64,000 nt of DNA from NCBI RefSeq assembly GCF_013003985.1, contig NZ_CP053073.1, forward strand, positions 2,356,001 to 2,420,000, read 5' to 3'. The translations under genes were made by a program, and so were the position numbers. Positions within the stretch are counted from its first letter, which is position 1. Each line of letters starts with the position of its first letter. This stretch comes from Usitatibacter palustris (lineage in GTDB: Bacteria; Pseudomonadota; Gammaproteobacteria; Burkholderiales; Usitatibacteraceae). This document shows positions 1-9,121 of the stretch, piece after piece. The notes below the pieces were generated by a model, which saw only the letters and a program-made list of their open reading frames with translations, was not told the origin of the DNA and made no database searches.

Positions 1-1
1 G

Positions 2-25
2 TTCCAAAGACTCAATCTCCCATGA
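2..25 (+). CDS. possible tail of an upstream gene, cut by window start
   Basis: Reading from base 2 gives seven codons (FQRLNLP) and then TGA at 23-25, which overlaps the ATG of the next gene in an ATGA arrangement. Alpha-E genes commonly follow a circularly permuted ATP-grasp gene, so this could be its end. Eight codons cannot establish that, and the call rests on position and the overlap alone. Confidence 0.3.
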   Translation, partial: FQRLNLP

Positions 26-975
26 TGCTTTCGCGCGTAGCGTCGAATCTCTACTGGATGTCCCGGTACGTCGAGCGGGCGGAGAACACCGCGCGCGTGC
101 TCGACGTCACGTGGCGAATGTCGATGCTGGTCAAGGAGCAGCGCCTGCAGGACCAGGAGTGGTTCGCGCCGCTCAACATCACCGGCACGCTGTTTCCGTT
201 CTCGGGCCGGCACAACGTCGTGTGCGCCCGCGAAGTCCTGCACTTCATGGCGTTCGATCCGGAGAATCCGTCGTCCATCTACGCCTGCGCGCGCACCGCT
301 CGCGAGAACGCACGCGCCGTGCGCGGCTCGATCACCTCCGAGATGTGGGAAGTGCTCAACACCACGTGGCTGGAGATGCAGCAGATGGACGAGGAGAAGA
401 TGACCCAGCGCGGGGTCTCGACCTTCTTCGAATGGGTGAAGGACCGCAGCCACCTCTTTCGCGGCGTGACCTTCGGCACGATGCGGCGCGACGAGGCCTA
501 TCACTTCGCGCGCCTCGGCACACACCTCGAGCGCTCCGACAACACCGCGCGCATCCTGGACGTGAAATATCACATCCTGTTGCCCAGCGTGAAGGACGTG
601 GGCGGCGCCGTCGACTACTACCAGTGGTCCGCAGTGCTGCGCTCGGTCTCGGCCTTCGAGGCCTATCGCAAGGCCTACCGCGACGTGATCACGCCGATCA
701 AGCTCGCCGAGCTGCTGATCCTGCGCGCCGACATCCCGCGCAGCCTCCACTTCTGCATCCGGCAGACCCACGACACGCTCCAGTTCCTGAAGAACGCGCA
801 GGCCGAGGAAACGCTGCACCGCGCCGGCGAGCTGCTCGCCGCACTCCAGTACGGCAAGATCTCCGAGATCTTCGCGCAGGGGCTGCACGAGTACCTCACC
901 GCGTTCCTCAAGTCGACGCAGCAGCTCTCCAACGGCGTGCAGAAGAGCTTCTTCGCCCCCAGCGTGGTCGAATGA
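22..975 (+). CDS. alpha-E domain protein (DUF403 family)
   Basis: This 317-residue protein is helical throughout and begins with the alpha-E signature MLSRVASNLYWMSRYVERAE. A second, similar motif (FARLGTHLERSDNTARILD) lies near residue 165. Both the length and the paired motifs fit DUF403. The biochemical role is unknown. The family travels with circularly permuted ATP-grasp, transglutaminase-like and Anbu proteasome genes and is suspected to help make or cleave a peptide product. Two in-frame ATGs (22 and 25) could start it. The Anbu gene follows 25 bp downstream on the same strand, and the first gene of the set probably lies just outside the window. Confidence 0.9.
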   Translation: MMLSRVASNLYWMSRYVERAENTARVLDVTWRMSMLVKEQRLQDQEWFAPLNITGTLFPFSGRHNVVCAREVLHFMAFDPENPSSIYACARTARENARAVRGSITSEMWEVLNTTWLEMQQMDEEKMTQRGVSTFFEWVKDRSHLFRGVTFGTMRRDEAYHFARLGTHLERSDNTARILDVKYHILLPSVKDVGGAVDYYQWSAVLRSVSAFEAYRKAYRDVITPIKLAELLILRADIPRSLHFCIRQTHDTLQFLKNAQAEETLHRAGELLAALQYGKISEIFAQGLHEYLTAFLKSTQQLSNGVQKSFFAPSVVE

Positions 976-1000
976 CGGCTCATGGAATAATAGGGGCACC

Positions 1001-1735
1001 ATGACCTACTGCGTTGCCGTCCGGCTCGACTCCGGAATGATCTTCGCCTCCGACTCGCGCACCAACGCGGGCGTGGACCAGATCGCCACGTTCTCGAAGA
1101 TGCGCGTCTACGAAAAGAACGAGGATCGCCTCATCGTCGTCCTTTCCTCGGGCAACCTGGGAATCACGCAGGGTGTCATCAACCTCCTCGACCGCCACAA
1201 GAATGCCGAGGAGGGCGAGACGACGATCTGGAACGTCGATTCGATGTACGACGCCGCGGCCATCGTGGGCGAAGCCCTGCGCGAAATGCAGCGGCGCGAC
1301 GGCACGTTCCTCACGCAGGGCAACGTCGATGCGGGAGCGAGCCTCATCGTGGGCGGCCAGATCAAGGGGGAGGCCACGCGCCTCTTCCACGTCTACGCCC
1401 AGGGCAACTTCATCGAGGCGCTGGGCGACACGCCCTATTTCCAGCTCGGCGAATCGAAGTACGGCAAGCCCATCCTCGACCGCGTGGTGACGCCCTCCAC
1501 GCCGCAGAAGGAAGCGGCCAAGTGCGTGCTGATCTCCTTCGACTCGACGATGAAATCGAACATCTCGGTGGGCCTGCCCATCGACATGCTCTGGTACCCG
1601 CGCGACAGCCTGCGCGTCGGATTGCAACAGCGCATCCGTGAAGGCGATCCCTACTTCACGATGCTTCGCTCGCGTTGGGGCGGCGGACTTCGGCGGGTCT
1701 TCGCCGAGCTGCCCGATCCCGACTGGCTCGAATAA
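1001..1735 (+). CDS. Anbu proteasome-type peptidase
   Basis: This 244-residue protein is an Ntn-hydrolase of the 20S proteasome beta/HslV superfamily. After removal of Met the N-terminus is Thr (TYCVAVRLDSGMIFASDSRT), the position of the catalytic Thr1, followed by the SDSRTNAG motif typical of Anbu (ancestral beta subunit). Length is normal for Anbu, which is longer than HslV (about 175 residues). No dedicated unfoldase ATPase gene is adjacent, as usual for Anbu. It lies between the alpha-E gene and a transglutaminase-like gene, the known Anbu neighbourhood. Assembly and substrates of the family remain poorly defined, so the function here is inferred from the fold. Confidence 0.9.
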   Translation: MTYCVAVRLDSGMIFASDSRTNAGVDQIATFSKMRVYEKNEDRLIVVLSSGNLGITQGVINLLDRHKNAEEGETTIWNVDSMYDAAAIVGEALREMQRRDGTFLTQGNVDAGASLIVGGQIKGEATRLFHVYAQGNFIEALGDTPYFQLGESKYGKPILDRVVTPSTPQKEAAKCVLISFDSTMKSNISVGLPIDMLWYPRDSLRVGLQQRIREGDPYFTMLRSRWGGGLRRVFAELPDPDWLE

Positions 1736-1759
1736 GAAAACCATCCTCCCGGAGAAACC

Positions 1760-2272
1760 ATGAACAAGACCCTGACCACCGTACTTGCCGCCGCGATGCT
1801 CGCGGCCCTCCCCGCCGCTGCCCAGGACAAGAAGGCGCCGCCCCCCGCTCCCGCCGCCGCGCCCGACAAAGCCGCGCAATTCGCCAAGCCCGAAGAACTG
1901 CGCATGAAGATCCAGTCGGACAAGAAGGGCATTGTCGAGCGCAACCTCGGGCTCACGGGCGCGGAGTCGGTCAAGTTCTGGCCGGTCTACGACGCGTTCC
2001 AGAAGGAGCTCGCCGGCCCGCAAAGCGAGATCAATCGCGCCGTGATCGACTACGTGGGCATGGAGAACGCGATCACCGACGCCAACGCCAAGCGCCTCGT
2101 GGACCAGATCCTCGCGGCCGAGTCGAAGGAAGCCAAGATCCGCGCGGAGTACTTCATCAAGGCGCAGAAGGTGCTCGGCGCCAAGAAGGCCGCGCGCTAC
2201 ATGCAGATCGAGAACAAGATCCGCGCGATCCTCCGCTACGAGACGGTGGCCGCGATCCCGCTGGTCCATTGA
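1760..2272 (+). CDS. small secreted helical protein in the Anbu cluster
   Basis: A 170-residue protein with a clear Sec signal peptide (residues 1-21, ending AAA before QDKK), then an Ala/Pro-rich linker and a charged, mostly helical domain. Motifs such as ERNLGLTGAESVKFWPVYDAF loosely recall Spy/CpxP-like periplasmic proteins, but I cannot assign it to that family. A good ribosome site (cccggaga) precedes the ATG. It starts 24 bp after the Anbu stop and ends 18 bp before the transglutaminase gene, so all are probably co-transcribed. It is not one of the classic Anbu partners. Confidence 0.75.
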   Translation: MNKTLTTVLAAAMLAALPAAAQDKKAPPPAPAAAPDKAAQFAKPEELRMKIQSDKKGIVERNLGLTGAESVKFWPVYDAFQKELAGPQSEINRAVIDYVGMENAITDANAKRLVDQILAAESKEAKIRAEYFIKAQKVLGAKKAARYMQIENKIRAILRYETVAAIPLVH

Positions 2273-2290
2273 TCCCGGGAAATCCCTAGG

Positions 2291-5200
2291 GTGACCATCA
2301 AGGTCGCCCTCCACCACCGCACCCGATACGTGTTCGACCGACTCGTGGGGCTGTCGCCCCACGAAGTCCGTTTGCGTCCCGCGGCGCACGCGCGCACGCC
2401 CATCGAGAGCTACTCGCTCACGGTGAAGCCCGAGAAGCACTTCCTCAACTGGCAGCAGGATCCCTACGGGAACTGGCTCGCGCGCCTGGTCTTCCCCGAG
2501 AAGTCGCGAGAGCTCGAGGTGACGGTCGACCTCGTGGCCAACATGACGGTCGTGAACCCGTTCGACTTCTTCGTCGACCCGCGCGCGGATACTTTCCCGT
2601 TCGCATACACGCCGGAGAACGAGCGTGAGCTCGCCCCCTACCTCGAGGTCGAGCCGCCCACGCCACGCGTGACCGCCTGGGTCGAAAGAGCGCGCAAGGA
2701 GATCCTCGCAAGCTCGCCCACCACCGTCGATTTCCTCGTCGCGATCAACGCGCGGCTTGCCGCCGATGTTCGCTACCTCATTCGCATGGAGCCGGGCATC
2801 CAGCCACCCGAGCTCACCCTCGAACGCTGCGAAGGCTCGTGTCGCGACTCCGCGTGGCTGCTCGTGCAGATCCTTCGCCGCCTCGGTCTCGCGGCGCGCT
2901 TCGCCTCGGGCTACCTCATCCAGCTCGTCGCCGACGTGAAGCCGCTCGACGGCCCCGCGGGAACGACGAAAGACTTCACGGACCTGCATGCCTGGTGCGA
3001 GGCCTACGTTCCGGGCGCGGGCTGGGTCGGCCTCGACCCCACCTCGGGGCTGCTCACGGGCGAGGGTCACATCCCGCTCGCGTGTACCGCGCTGCCTTCA
3101 TCTGCTGCACCGGTGAGCGGATTCACCGACGTCTGCAACGCCACGCTCGATTTCGAGATGTCGGTCACGCGCCTGCACGAAGACCCGCGCGTCACCAAGC
3201 CGTACACCGAAGCGCAGTGGAAGGCGATCGATGCGCTGGGCCAGTCCGTCGATCGCGAGCTGAAGGCGGCCGACGTTCGCCTCACGCTCGGCGGCGAGCC
3301 CACGTTCGTCTCGATCGACGACATGGAAGGACCCGAGTGGAACTTCACCGCGCACTCGGAGAAGAAGCTCGAGCTCGCGACCAAGCTGGTGGGCCGGCTG
3401 CGCGATCGCTTCGCCCCGGGAGGCGTCGTGCACTTCGGCCAGGGCAAGTGGTATCCCGGCGAGCCGCTGCCGCGCTGGGCGCTGACCTGCCTCTGGCGAC
3501 GCGACGGCGAACCGCTCTGGGATTCGAGCACCGAGGTTTCGGCAACTCCCGCTACCGGGGAGGACGCGCGGCGCTTCGCGACCGAGCTCGCCGGCGCGCT
3601 CGGCCTCGCCACCGATTACGTGCTTCCGGCCTACGACGACCCGTGGAAGGTCCTGCGCGACGAGTCCGAGCTTCCCCTCAACATCGACCCGCTCACGCAC
3701 GACCTTGCCGACGTGAAGATGCGCGACAAGCTGCGCGCTCAGCTCGCCGGCAGCCTCGGCAAGCCCGTCGGCTACGTCCTGCCGCTGCGTGCGCATCCGC
3801 GCGCCAAGGCTTCCGCGCCGACCACCTGGGAATCCTCGCCGTGGCCGTTGCGTCGCGGCCATGTCTTCGCGCTCGAAGGCGATTCATCGCTCGGCTACCG
3901 GCTGCCGCTCGGCTCGCTTCCCGAGAAGCTGCCCGACGAATCGGCGGAGGCGATCGCCAGCGATCCCTTCGAGCGTCGTGATGCGCTCGGCAAGCGCGTG
4001 AAGGCGAAGGCCGCGCCGGTCAGCGCCGATGCTCGCAAGAAGGCAGCCGCCGCGCGCATGGTCGTGCGTACCGCCCTGTGCGTCGAACCGCGCAACGGCG
4101 TGCTGAATGTGTTCCTTCCGCCCGTCACCAATCTCGAGGACTTCATCGCGCTGATCGGTGCGATCGAGGACACCTCGCAGGCGATCGGCCGCCCCATCCG
4201 CCTCGAGGGTTACCCGCCGCCCGATGACCCGCGCCTCGCGCGCTTCGCCGTCACGCCCGATCCGGGCGTCATCGAAGTGAACATCCATCCGTCCTCGGGC
4301 TGGGACGAGCTGAAGGAACGCGTGAGCGTGCTGTACGAAGAAGCGCGCCTCTGCCGCCTGGGCACCGAGAAGTTCATGCTCGACGGCCGCCACACGGGAA
4401 CGGGCGGCGGCAATCACGTGACGCTCGGCGGCGCCACCGCCGCGGACAGCCCGCTGCTTCGCCGCCCGGATCTCCTGCGCTCGCTGATCAGCTTCTGGCA
4501 GAACCATCCGTCGCTCTCGTACCTGTTCTCCGGAGCGTTCGTCGGCCCCACGAGCCAGAGCCCGCGCGTGGACGAAGCGCGCGACGACGCGCTCTACGAG
4601 CTGGAGATCGCGTTCGAACAGATGGCCGCGACGTTCGAGATCGGCAAGCCCAACGAGAAGCCGTGGCTCGTCGACCGCCTGCTGCGCAACTTCCTCGTCG
4701 ACCTCACCGGCAACACGCACCGCGCCGAGTTCTCGATCGACAAGCTCTACGCACCGGGCAGCGCGACGGGGCGATTGGGATTGCTCGAGTTCCGCGCCTT
4801 CGAAATGCCGCCGCACTGGCAGATGAGCCTGCTGCAGATGCTCCTCCTGCGCGCGCTCATCGCGCGGTTCTGGAAGACGCCCTACGACGAGCGGCTCGTG
4901 CACTGGGGCACGCGGCTCCACGACGAATTCATGCTCCCGCACTTCGTGGCGCAGGATCTGGGGCTCGTGATCGCCGACCTCGAGCGCGCGGGCTATCCCT
5001 TCAAGCACGCGTGGTTCGCGCCCTTCCTCGAATTCCGCTTCCCGCGCTTCGGCTCGGCAACGTACGAAGGCATGACGCTCGAGCTTCGCCAGGCGATCGA
5101 ACCCTGGCACGTGCTCGGCGAGGAAGTCGTGCAGACAGGAACGTCGCGCTACGTCGATTCATCGATCGAGCGAATGCAGGTGAAGGCCACGCGATTGAAC

Positions 5201-5587
5201 GACACGCGCTACGCGGTGGCCTGCAACGGACGCCTCGTGCCGATGACGCCGACGGGCCGCCCCGGAGAGTTTGTCGCAGGCGTTCGCTTCCGCGCGTGGG
5301 CGCCACCCTCGGCGCTCCATCCGACGATCGGCCTGCATGCGCCACTCGTGTTCGACTTCGTCGACCTGCGTCACGAGCGCTCGATCGGGGGCTGCACCTA
5401 CCACGTCGTCCACCAGGGCGGCCGCAGCTACGACACCTTCCCCGTGAACGCCCTCGAAGCCGAGGCGCGTCGTGTCGCGCGGTTCCATGCGACGGGACAT
5501 ACACCGGGGCCGATGACGGTCAACGTGGAAGCGCGTAATCCACGGTTTCCCACGACCCTTGATCTGCGGCGGATGCCGCAGGACTAA
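2291..5587 (+). CDS. transglutaminase-like / DUF2126 protein
   Basis: A 1098-residue cytoplasmic protein with a GTG start. Residues 1-90 form the bacterial transglutaminase N-terminal domain and about 140-265 the transglutaminase core, with an intact triad: Cys184 (EGSCRDSAWL), His233 (DLHAWCEAY) and Asp249 (GLDPTSG). The remaining ~800 residues are the DUF2126 module, with conserved stretches such as LTLGGEPTFVS and DGRHTGTGGGNHVTLGG. This architecture is the long transglutaminase seen with alpha-E, circularly permuted ATP-grasp and Anbu genes. The triad predicts a protease, amidase or cross-linking activity; the substrate is unknown. Confidence 0.92.
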   Translation: MTIKVALHHRTRYVFDRLVGLSPHEVRLRPAAHARTPIESYSLTVKPEKHFLNWQQDPYGNWLARLVFPEKSRELEVTVDLVANMTVVNPFDFFVDPRADTFPFAYTPENERELAPYLEVEPPTPRVTAWVERARKEILASSPTTVDFLVAINARLAADVRYLIRMEPGIQPPELTLERCEGSCRDSAWLLVQILRRLGLAARFASGYLIQLVADVKPLDGPAGTTKDFTDLHAWCEAYVPGAGWVGLDPTSGLLTGEGHIPLACTALPSSAAPVSGFTDVCNATLDFEMSVTRLHEDPRVTKPYTEAQWKAIDALGQSVDRELKAADVRLTLGGEPTFVSIDDMEGPEWNFTAHSEKKLELATKLVGRLRDRFAPGGVVHFGQGKWYPGEPLPRWALTCLWRRDGEPLWDSSTEVSATPATGEDARRFATELAGALGLATDYVLPAYDDPWKVLRDESELPLNIDPLTHDLADVKMRDKLRAQLAGSLGKPVGYVLPLRAHPRAKASAPTTWESSPWPLRRGHVFALEGDSSLGYRLPLGSLPEKLPDESAEAIASDPFERRDALGKRVKAKAAPVSADARKKAAAARMVVRTALCVEPRNGVLNVFLPPVTNLEDFIALIGAIEDTSQAIGRPIRLEGYPPPDDPRLARFAVTPDPGVIEVNIHPSSGWDELKERVSVLYEEARLCRLGTEKFMLDGRHTGTGGGNHVTLGGATAADSPLLRRPDLLRSLISFWQNHPSLSYLFSGAFVGPTSQSPRVDEARDDALYELEIAFEQMAATFEIGKPNEKPWLVDRLLRNFLVDLTGNTHRAEFSIDKLYAPGSATGRLGLLEFRAFEMPPHWQMSLLQMLLLRALIARFWKTPYDERLVHWGTRLHDEFMLPHFVAQDLGLVIADLERAGYPFKHAWFAPFLEFRFPRFGSATYEGMTLELRQAIEPWHVLGEEVVQTGTSRYVDSSIERMQVKATRLNDTRYAVACNGRLVPMTPTGRPGEFVAGVRFRAWAPPSALHPTIGLHAPLVFDFVDLRHERSIGGCTYHVVHQGGRSYDTFPVNALEAEARRVARFHATGHTPGPMTVNVEARNPRFPTTLDLRRMPQD

Positions 5588-6108
5588 GGCAGCACCGCGG
5601 CATCGACGAAGGGTTGATCCCGAGCCGGCCCCATCCTTTCCATCAAACGCCGCCGATCTCGCTACCCAAACTTGCGCTCGAAATTCCTGGCGCACCGGCG
5701 ATCCTTCAGCGAGCGGTGGGGGGCCTCTCGTGATCAACCCTTCGTCGATGCCTCAGCGCCGGAACCTTCGCCAATGCATGCAGGGACTGTGGCGGCGCTG
5801 ATCGAATTTTGAGAGTGCAGCGCCACTGCGACGATCGTCGTTCATCAACGAGGGCGGCACCAGCCACCGCCTGCCTCGTCAAATTATCTACGGGGCTCAC
5901 CGGAGCGGTGATGCCACAAGCCTCCCGCGACCTTCGACAGCGATGGGTGGGGGGCGAGAGGGGGCGTGACCGATCGCTGCAGAACCACGTTGCGCAAGGA
6001 ATCTCGAGCGACATATGAAGTAGCGAGATCGATCCTTTTCCCGACGTAGTGGGCTCCCCCGGGTCGACCCCCACCCATCGATGGCGGAGGTCGCGGGAAG
6101 AAAGCGAA
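5588..6108. repeat. non-coding gap with two opposed palindromic elements
   Basis: No credible gene lies in these 520 bp. Element A is bounded by a perfect 20-bp inverted repeat (5600-5619 with 5732-5751). Element B is bounded by a 33-bp inverted repeat (5921-5953 with 6068-6100, 29 of 33 matching). The interiors are related in opposite orientation: the stretch near 5655-5697 (CGATCTCGCTAC, then GCTCGA, ATTCCT and GCGCA) resembles the reverse complement of about 5993-6036. They look like two decayed copies of one repeat or MITE-like element, inserted tail to tail. No transposase is nearby. Confidence 0.6.
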
Positions 6109-6750
6109 CTAGTCTTTCCGAGGGATAACGATGTCGAACGTACCGCGGAGCTTCGCGCCGGAATCCTTGGGCGCATCGGTGAGCTTCACGGTGACGAGCT
6201 CCGCGTTGGCACCGAGGCTGCGATACAGCCCGTCGCCGTCGTTGCCCGGCATGCCATAGACGAACATTTCAGAGGCCAATACTTCCTTCCCGTCGTCCTT
6301 CACGAGGAAGTGGATATGCGCCGTGCGGCCGGGGTACGGAACCGGCTTGATCGTGCGCAACTTGTAGCGGCCATCCGCGTCCGTCGTGACCGCGGCGAAA
6401 CCCTGGAAGTTGGCGTCGCCGCCCGTGGCGCCGGTGTTGAGGTAGATCCCGTCGGCGTCGGATTGCCAGAACTCGAGGCGAAGCCCCGCCTGCGGCTGGC
6501 TCTTGCGATTCATCACCGTCCCGGTGATGTCCGTGACCACGCCGGTGGCCGGGTTATCGCGGCCGGCGACGCGCGTCATGTCCCAATCGGAATCGGTCGG
6601 GAAGATCTTGGGATACTGCGGGCCGGCCGTCAGCTTCGGCGTGGCGGGGCGATACGTTTCCGCGGCAACGGCGGGGGCTGCCACCAGCGGCCAGGCCGCG
6701 GCGATGCCCAGGGCCTTCAATACCCGACGGCGCTCCGGTCGGTCAGTCAT
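6109..6750 (-). CDS. exported intradiol ring-cleavage dioxygenase
   Basis: A 213-residue protein of the protocatechuate 3,4-dioxygenase/catechol dioxygenase fold. All four ferric iron ligands are present: Tyr103 (GIYLN), Tyr139 (PYPG), His145 and His147 (AHIHF). An N-terminal segment with clustered arginines (ERRRVLKAL), a hydrophobic stretch and AVAA-E at about residue 30 indicates export, possibly by Tat, although a strict twin-arginine motif is not clean. The start overlaps the end of comEC by 4 bp. Exported members of this family are poorly characterised. No other aromatic degradation genes are nearby, so the substrate is unknown. Confidence 0.85.
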   Translation of the reverse strand: MTDRPERRRVLKALGIAAAWPLVAAPAVAAETYRPATPKLTAGPQYPKIFPTDSDWDMTRVAGRDNPATGVVTDITGTVMNRKSQPQAGLRLEFWQSDADGIYLNTGATGGDANFQGFAAVTTDADGRYKLRTIKPVPYPGRTAHIHFLVKDDGKEVLASEMFVYGMPGNDGDGLYRSLGANAELVTVKLTDAPKDSGAKLRGTFDIVIPRKD

Positions 6751-9110
6751 GGGATTTCCCTTTCTTGTTGGTCGCGCCAGTATCGCATTGGGGCCCCGCG
6801 TTCGAGAATGGGCCGAAAGTCGCGGGATGTTGCGGGCAACGTCACCCGAAGGGCGCCGCGCTCGTCGGTGCGATGCAAGGTGATCCCCCGCTCGCGGTAG
6901 CGCGCGACCACCGCGGGATGCGGATGCCGGAAGCGATTGCGGTAGCCGAGCGAAACCACGGCGTCGGCGGGCTGCACCGTATCGAGGAATGCCGAAGACG
7001 AGGATGTCTTCGAGCCATGGTGCGGAACGAGCAGCACGTCCGATGCAAGCCGCGCGCCGAACCGGGCCACCATCTCCACTTCGCTCCTCGCCTCGATGTC
7101 ACCCGTGAGCAGCATCGAAGCGCCGCGTGTGGCTACGCGAAGCACGCAGCTGCGGTCGTTCTCGCGCCGCGCATTGCTGCCGGCCGCCGGATGCATCACC
7201 TCGAAGTCCACCCCGTCCCACGTCCAACGCAGCCCTGCTTCACAAATGCGCGAGATGCCGACGCGACGGTGCAGCGCATCGCCGGCCGCGAGCGGCGAGA
7301 GAAGCCACGAAGGCGCGCGCGCATCCGCGACGGCTCGCGCTCCACCATAGTGATCGTCGTCGTCATGCGAGATCGCGAGCGCATCGAGCCGCCTCACGCC
7401 CTCGCCCCGAAGGAACGGAATGACGATGCGACCGCCTGAATCGGAGCCTGCGCTCCATGCCGGACCGGCGTCATAGGCGAGCGCGTGCGTGGCGGTGCGC
7501 ACGACGATCGCGAGGCCGTGCCCTACATCGAGAACGTCCACCCACGCTTCCCCCGCTGACGGGCCGGGCGGAACGACCGCGAACAACGGCACCATCCAAA
7601 CGGCGCCGAGCGAACGCAAGGGGATGCCCCGTGGTGCCAGCAGCCAGGCGCATCCCACGAGCGCCGCGGCGACCGTCCACGGTTGCGGTGCATGGCTTTC
7701 AAGGACCGCGCCGGGCCACGACGCGAGCGCCTCGAGCGGAACCATCAGCGCCGCGAAGAGCGCGTGGGCGGAGGCGAGCAGGATCGTGGAATCAAGGAAC
7801 GCGCCCGCGAGCGCCACGGGCACGACGGCAAACGTCACCACGGGAATGGCGAGCGCGTTGGCGAGCGGCGAAACCAGCGACACCTCCTGGAAGAGCGCGA
7901 TGAGCATCGGCAACATCGCGACCGTGACCGCCAGTTGCTCGAGCGCGGCGCCGCGCAATCGACCCGGCGTTCCCGTGCGCAACGAGAGCACGTAGAAGAT
8001 CGCGGCCACCGCGCCGAACGACAGCCAGAAGCCGGGTGCGAGCGCGGCCCAGGGATCGATGGCGACCACGCAGATCGCGGCGAAGGCGAGCACGCGCGAT
8101 GGCGATCCGTGGCGATTCGCGAGGACGCAGGCCGCGATCGCCGCGAGCATCACGCAGGTGCGCTGGGCGGGCAGCCCGTAGCCCGCGAGCAGCGAGTACG
8201 CCACGGCCGCGAGCACCGAGGCGATCACGCCGGCCTTGCGCGCCGGCAGCCACAACGGCAAGCGCGGTACTTGCACCCAGAGGAACGCGACGAGTGCATA
8301 CGCAAGGCCGCCGAGCATCGTGATGTGCAGCCCCGAGATGCTCACGAGGTGCCCGACGCCGGTCCGCCAGAACGTGCGCCAGTCATCCGGATCGATCGCG
8401 TCCTGGTCGCCGATCACGAGGGCGACGAGCACGCCCGCGAAGCGGCGATCCTCGAGGCGCGTGCGCATCGACTCGCGGATCTCGCCGCGCCAGCGATGCA
8501 GGGTCTGCGGCCATCCATCGACGCGGGCATCCAACCGTTGAGCGCGCGGCTTTGCGCGCACGTAGCCCGTCGCACGAATGCCGCGTTCGAGCGCCCAGGC
8601 CTCGAAGTCGAAGCCATGGCGATTCCCGAGACCGCGCGGGCGCTTGAGCCGCACGGTGAAGCGCCACCGCTCGCCGGCCACGACCGCGGGCAACCCGCCC
8701 TCCTCCGCGTACCAACCCAATGACACGAGGCGCGGCACCGTCGCGCCTTCGGAATGAACCTCCTCGACGGCGAAGGTGAAGCGCACCGCGCGATCGCCCG
8801 GCTGCGGCAACCCCGCGATCACGCCGGTCACCTCGATGTCACGCCCTTCCCACGCGAACGGCAACGCTTCGGCAACACGAGTCTCGGCGCGCCACGCGGC
8901 GTAGCCGTACCCGATCAGCACGCCCGCGACAAGCAGCAAAGCCCTACGCGCGGTCAGCGATCGGACCACGCACGTTGCCAGCAATGGCGCACCCGCCAGC
9001 AACAGCGCGTTCCAGTGCGGAAGCACGAATTCCCGCTGCAACAGGGCTGCGCCGAGAACGAAGCCGAGAGCCAGGAGTCGCACGGTAGAATCCCAACGCG
9101 GCTGCGCCAT
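6747..9110 (-). CDS. comEC: ComEC/Rec2 DNA-uptake channel protein
   Basis: At 787 residues this has the full ComEC layout: hydrophobic N-terminal segments with a DUF4131 region, a multi-helix Competence domain (about 220-490, with GVGHLVSISGLHITMLGG), and a C-terminal metallo-beta-lactamase-like domain (about 525-760) with SHDDDDHYGG and LLVPHHGSKTSSS. ComEC carries transforming single-stranded DNA across the inner membrane, and the lactamase-like domain is thought to degrade the other strand. No other competence genes are in the window. Its start lies only 11 bp from the divergent DUF2062 gene. Confidence 0.93.
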   Translation of the reverse strand: MAQPRWDSTVRLLALGFVLGAALLQREFVLPHWNALLLAGAPLLATCVVRSLTARRALLLVAGVLIGYGYAAWRAETRVAEALPFAWEGRDIEVTGVIAGLPQPGDRAVRFTFAVEEVHSEGATVPRLVSLGWYAEEGGLPAVVAGERWRFTVRLKRPRGLGNRHGFDFEAWALERGIRATGYVRAKPRAQRLDARVDGWPQTLHRWRGEIRESMRTRLEDRRFAGVLVALVIGDQDAIDPDDWRTFWRTGVGHLVSISGLHITMLGGLAYALVAFLWVQVPRLPLWLPARKAGVIASVLAAVAYSLLAGYGLPAQRTCVMLAAIAACVLANRHGSPSRVLAFAAICVVAIDPWAALAPGFWLSFGAVAAIFYVLSLRTGTPGRLRGAALEQLAVTVAMLPMLIALFQEVSLVSPLANALAIPVVTFAVVPVALAGAFLDSTILLASAHALFAALMVPLEALASWPGAVLESHAPQPWTVAAALVGCAWLLAPRGIPLRSLGAVWMVPLFAVVPPGPSAGEAWVDVLDVGHGLAIVVRTATHALAYDAGPAWSAGSDSGGRIVIPFLRGEGVRRLDALAISHDDDDHYGGARAVADARAPSWLLSPLAAGDALHRRVGISRICEAGLRWTWDGVDFEVMHPAAGSNARRENDRSCVLRVATRGASMLLTGDIEARSEVEMVARFGARLASDVLLVPHHGSKTSSSSAFLDTVQPADAVVSLGYRNRFRHPHPAVVARYRERGITLHRTDERGALRVTLPATSRDFRPILERGAPMRYWRDQQEREIP

Positions 9111-9121
9111 CCGCCGACGAC

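Noticed and set aside
980..3070. 696-residue minus-strand open frame
   Set aside because: It lies opposite the Anbu cluster genes, is low-complexity in Arg/Glu/Val/Leu and has no recognisable domain. It is an artefact of high GC.
5706..6176. small open frames in the 5.6-6.1 kb gap
   Set aside because: They follow the palindromic repeats, have no ribosome site and no family, so the gap is taken as non-coding.
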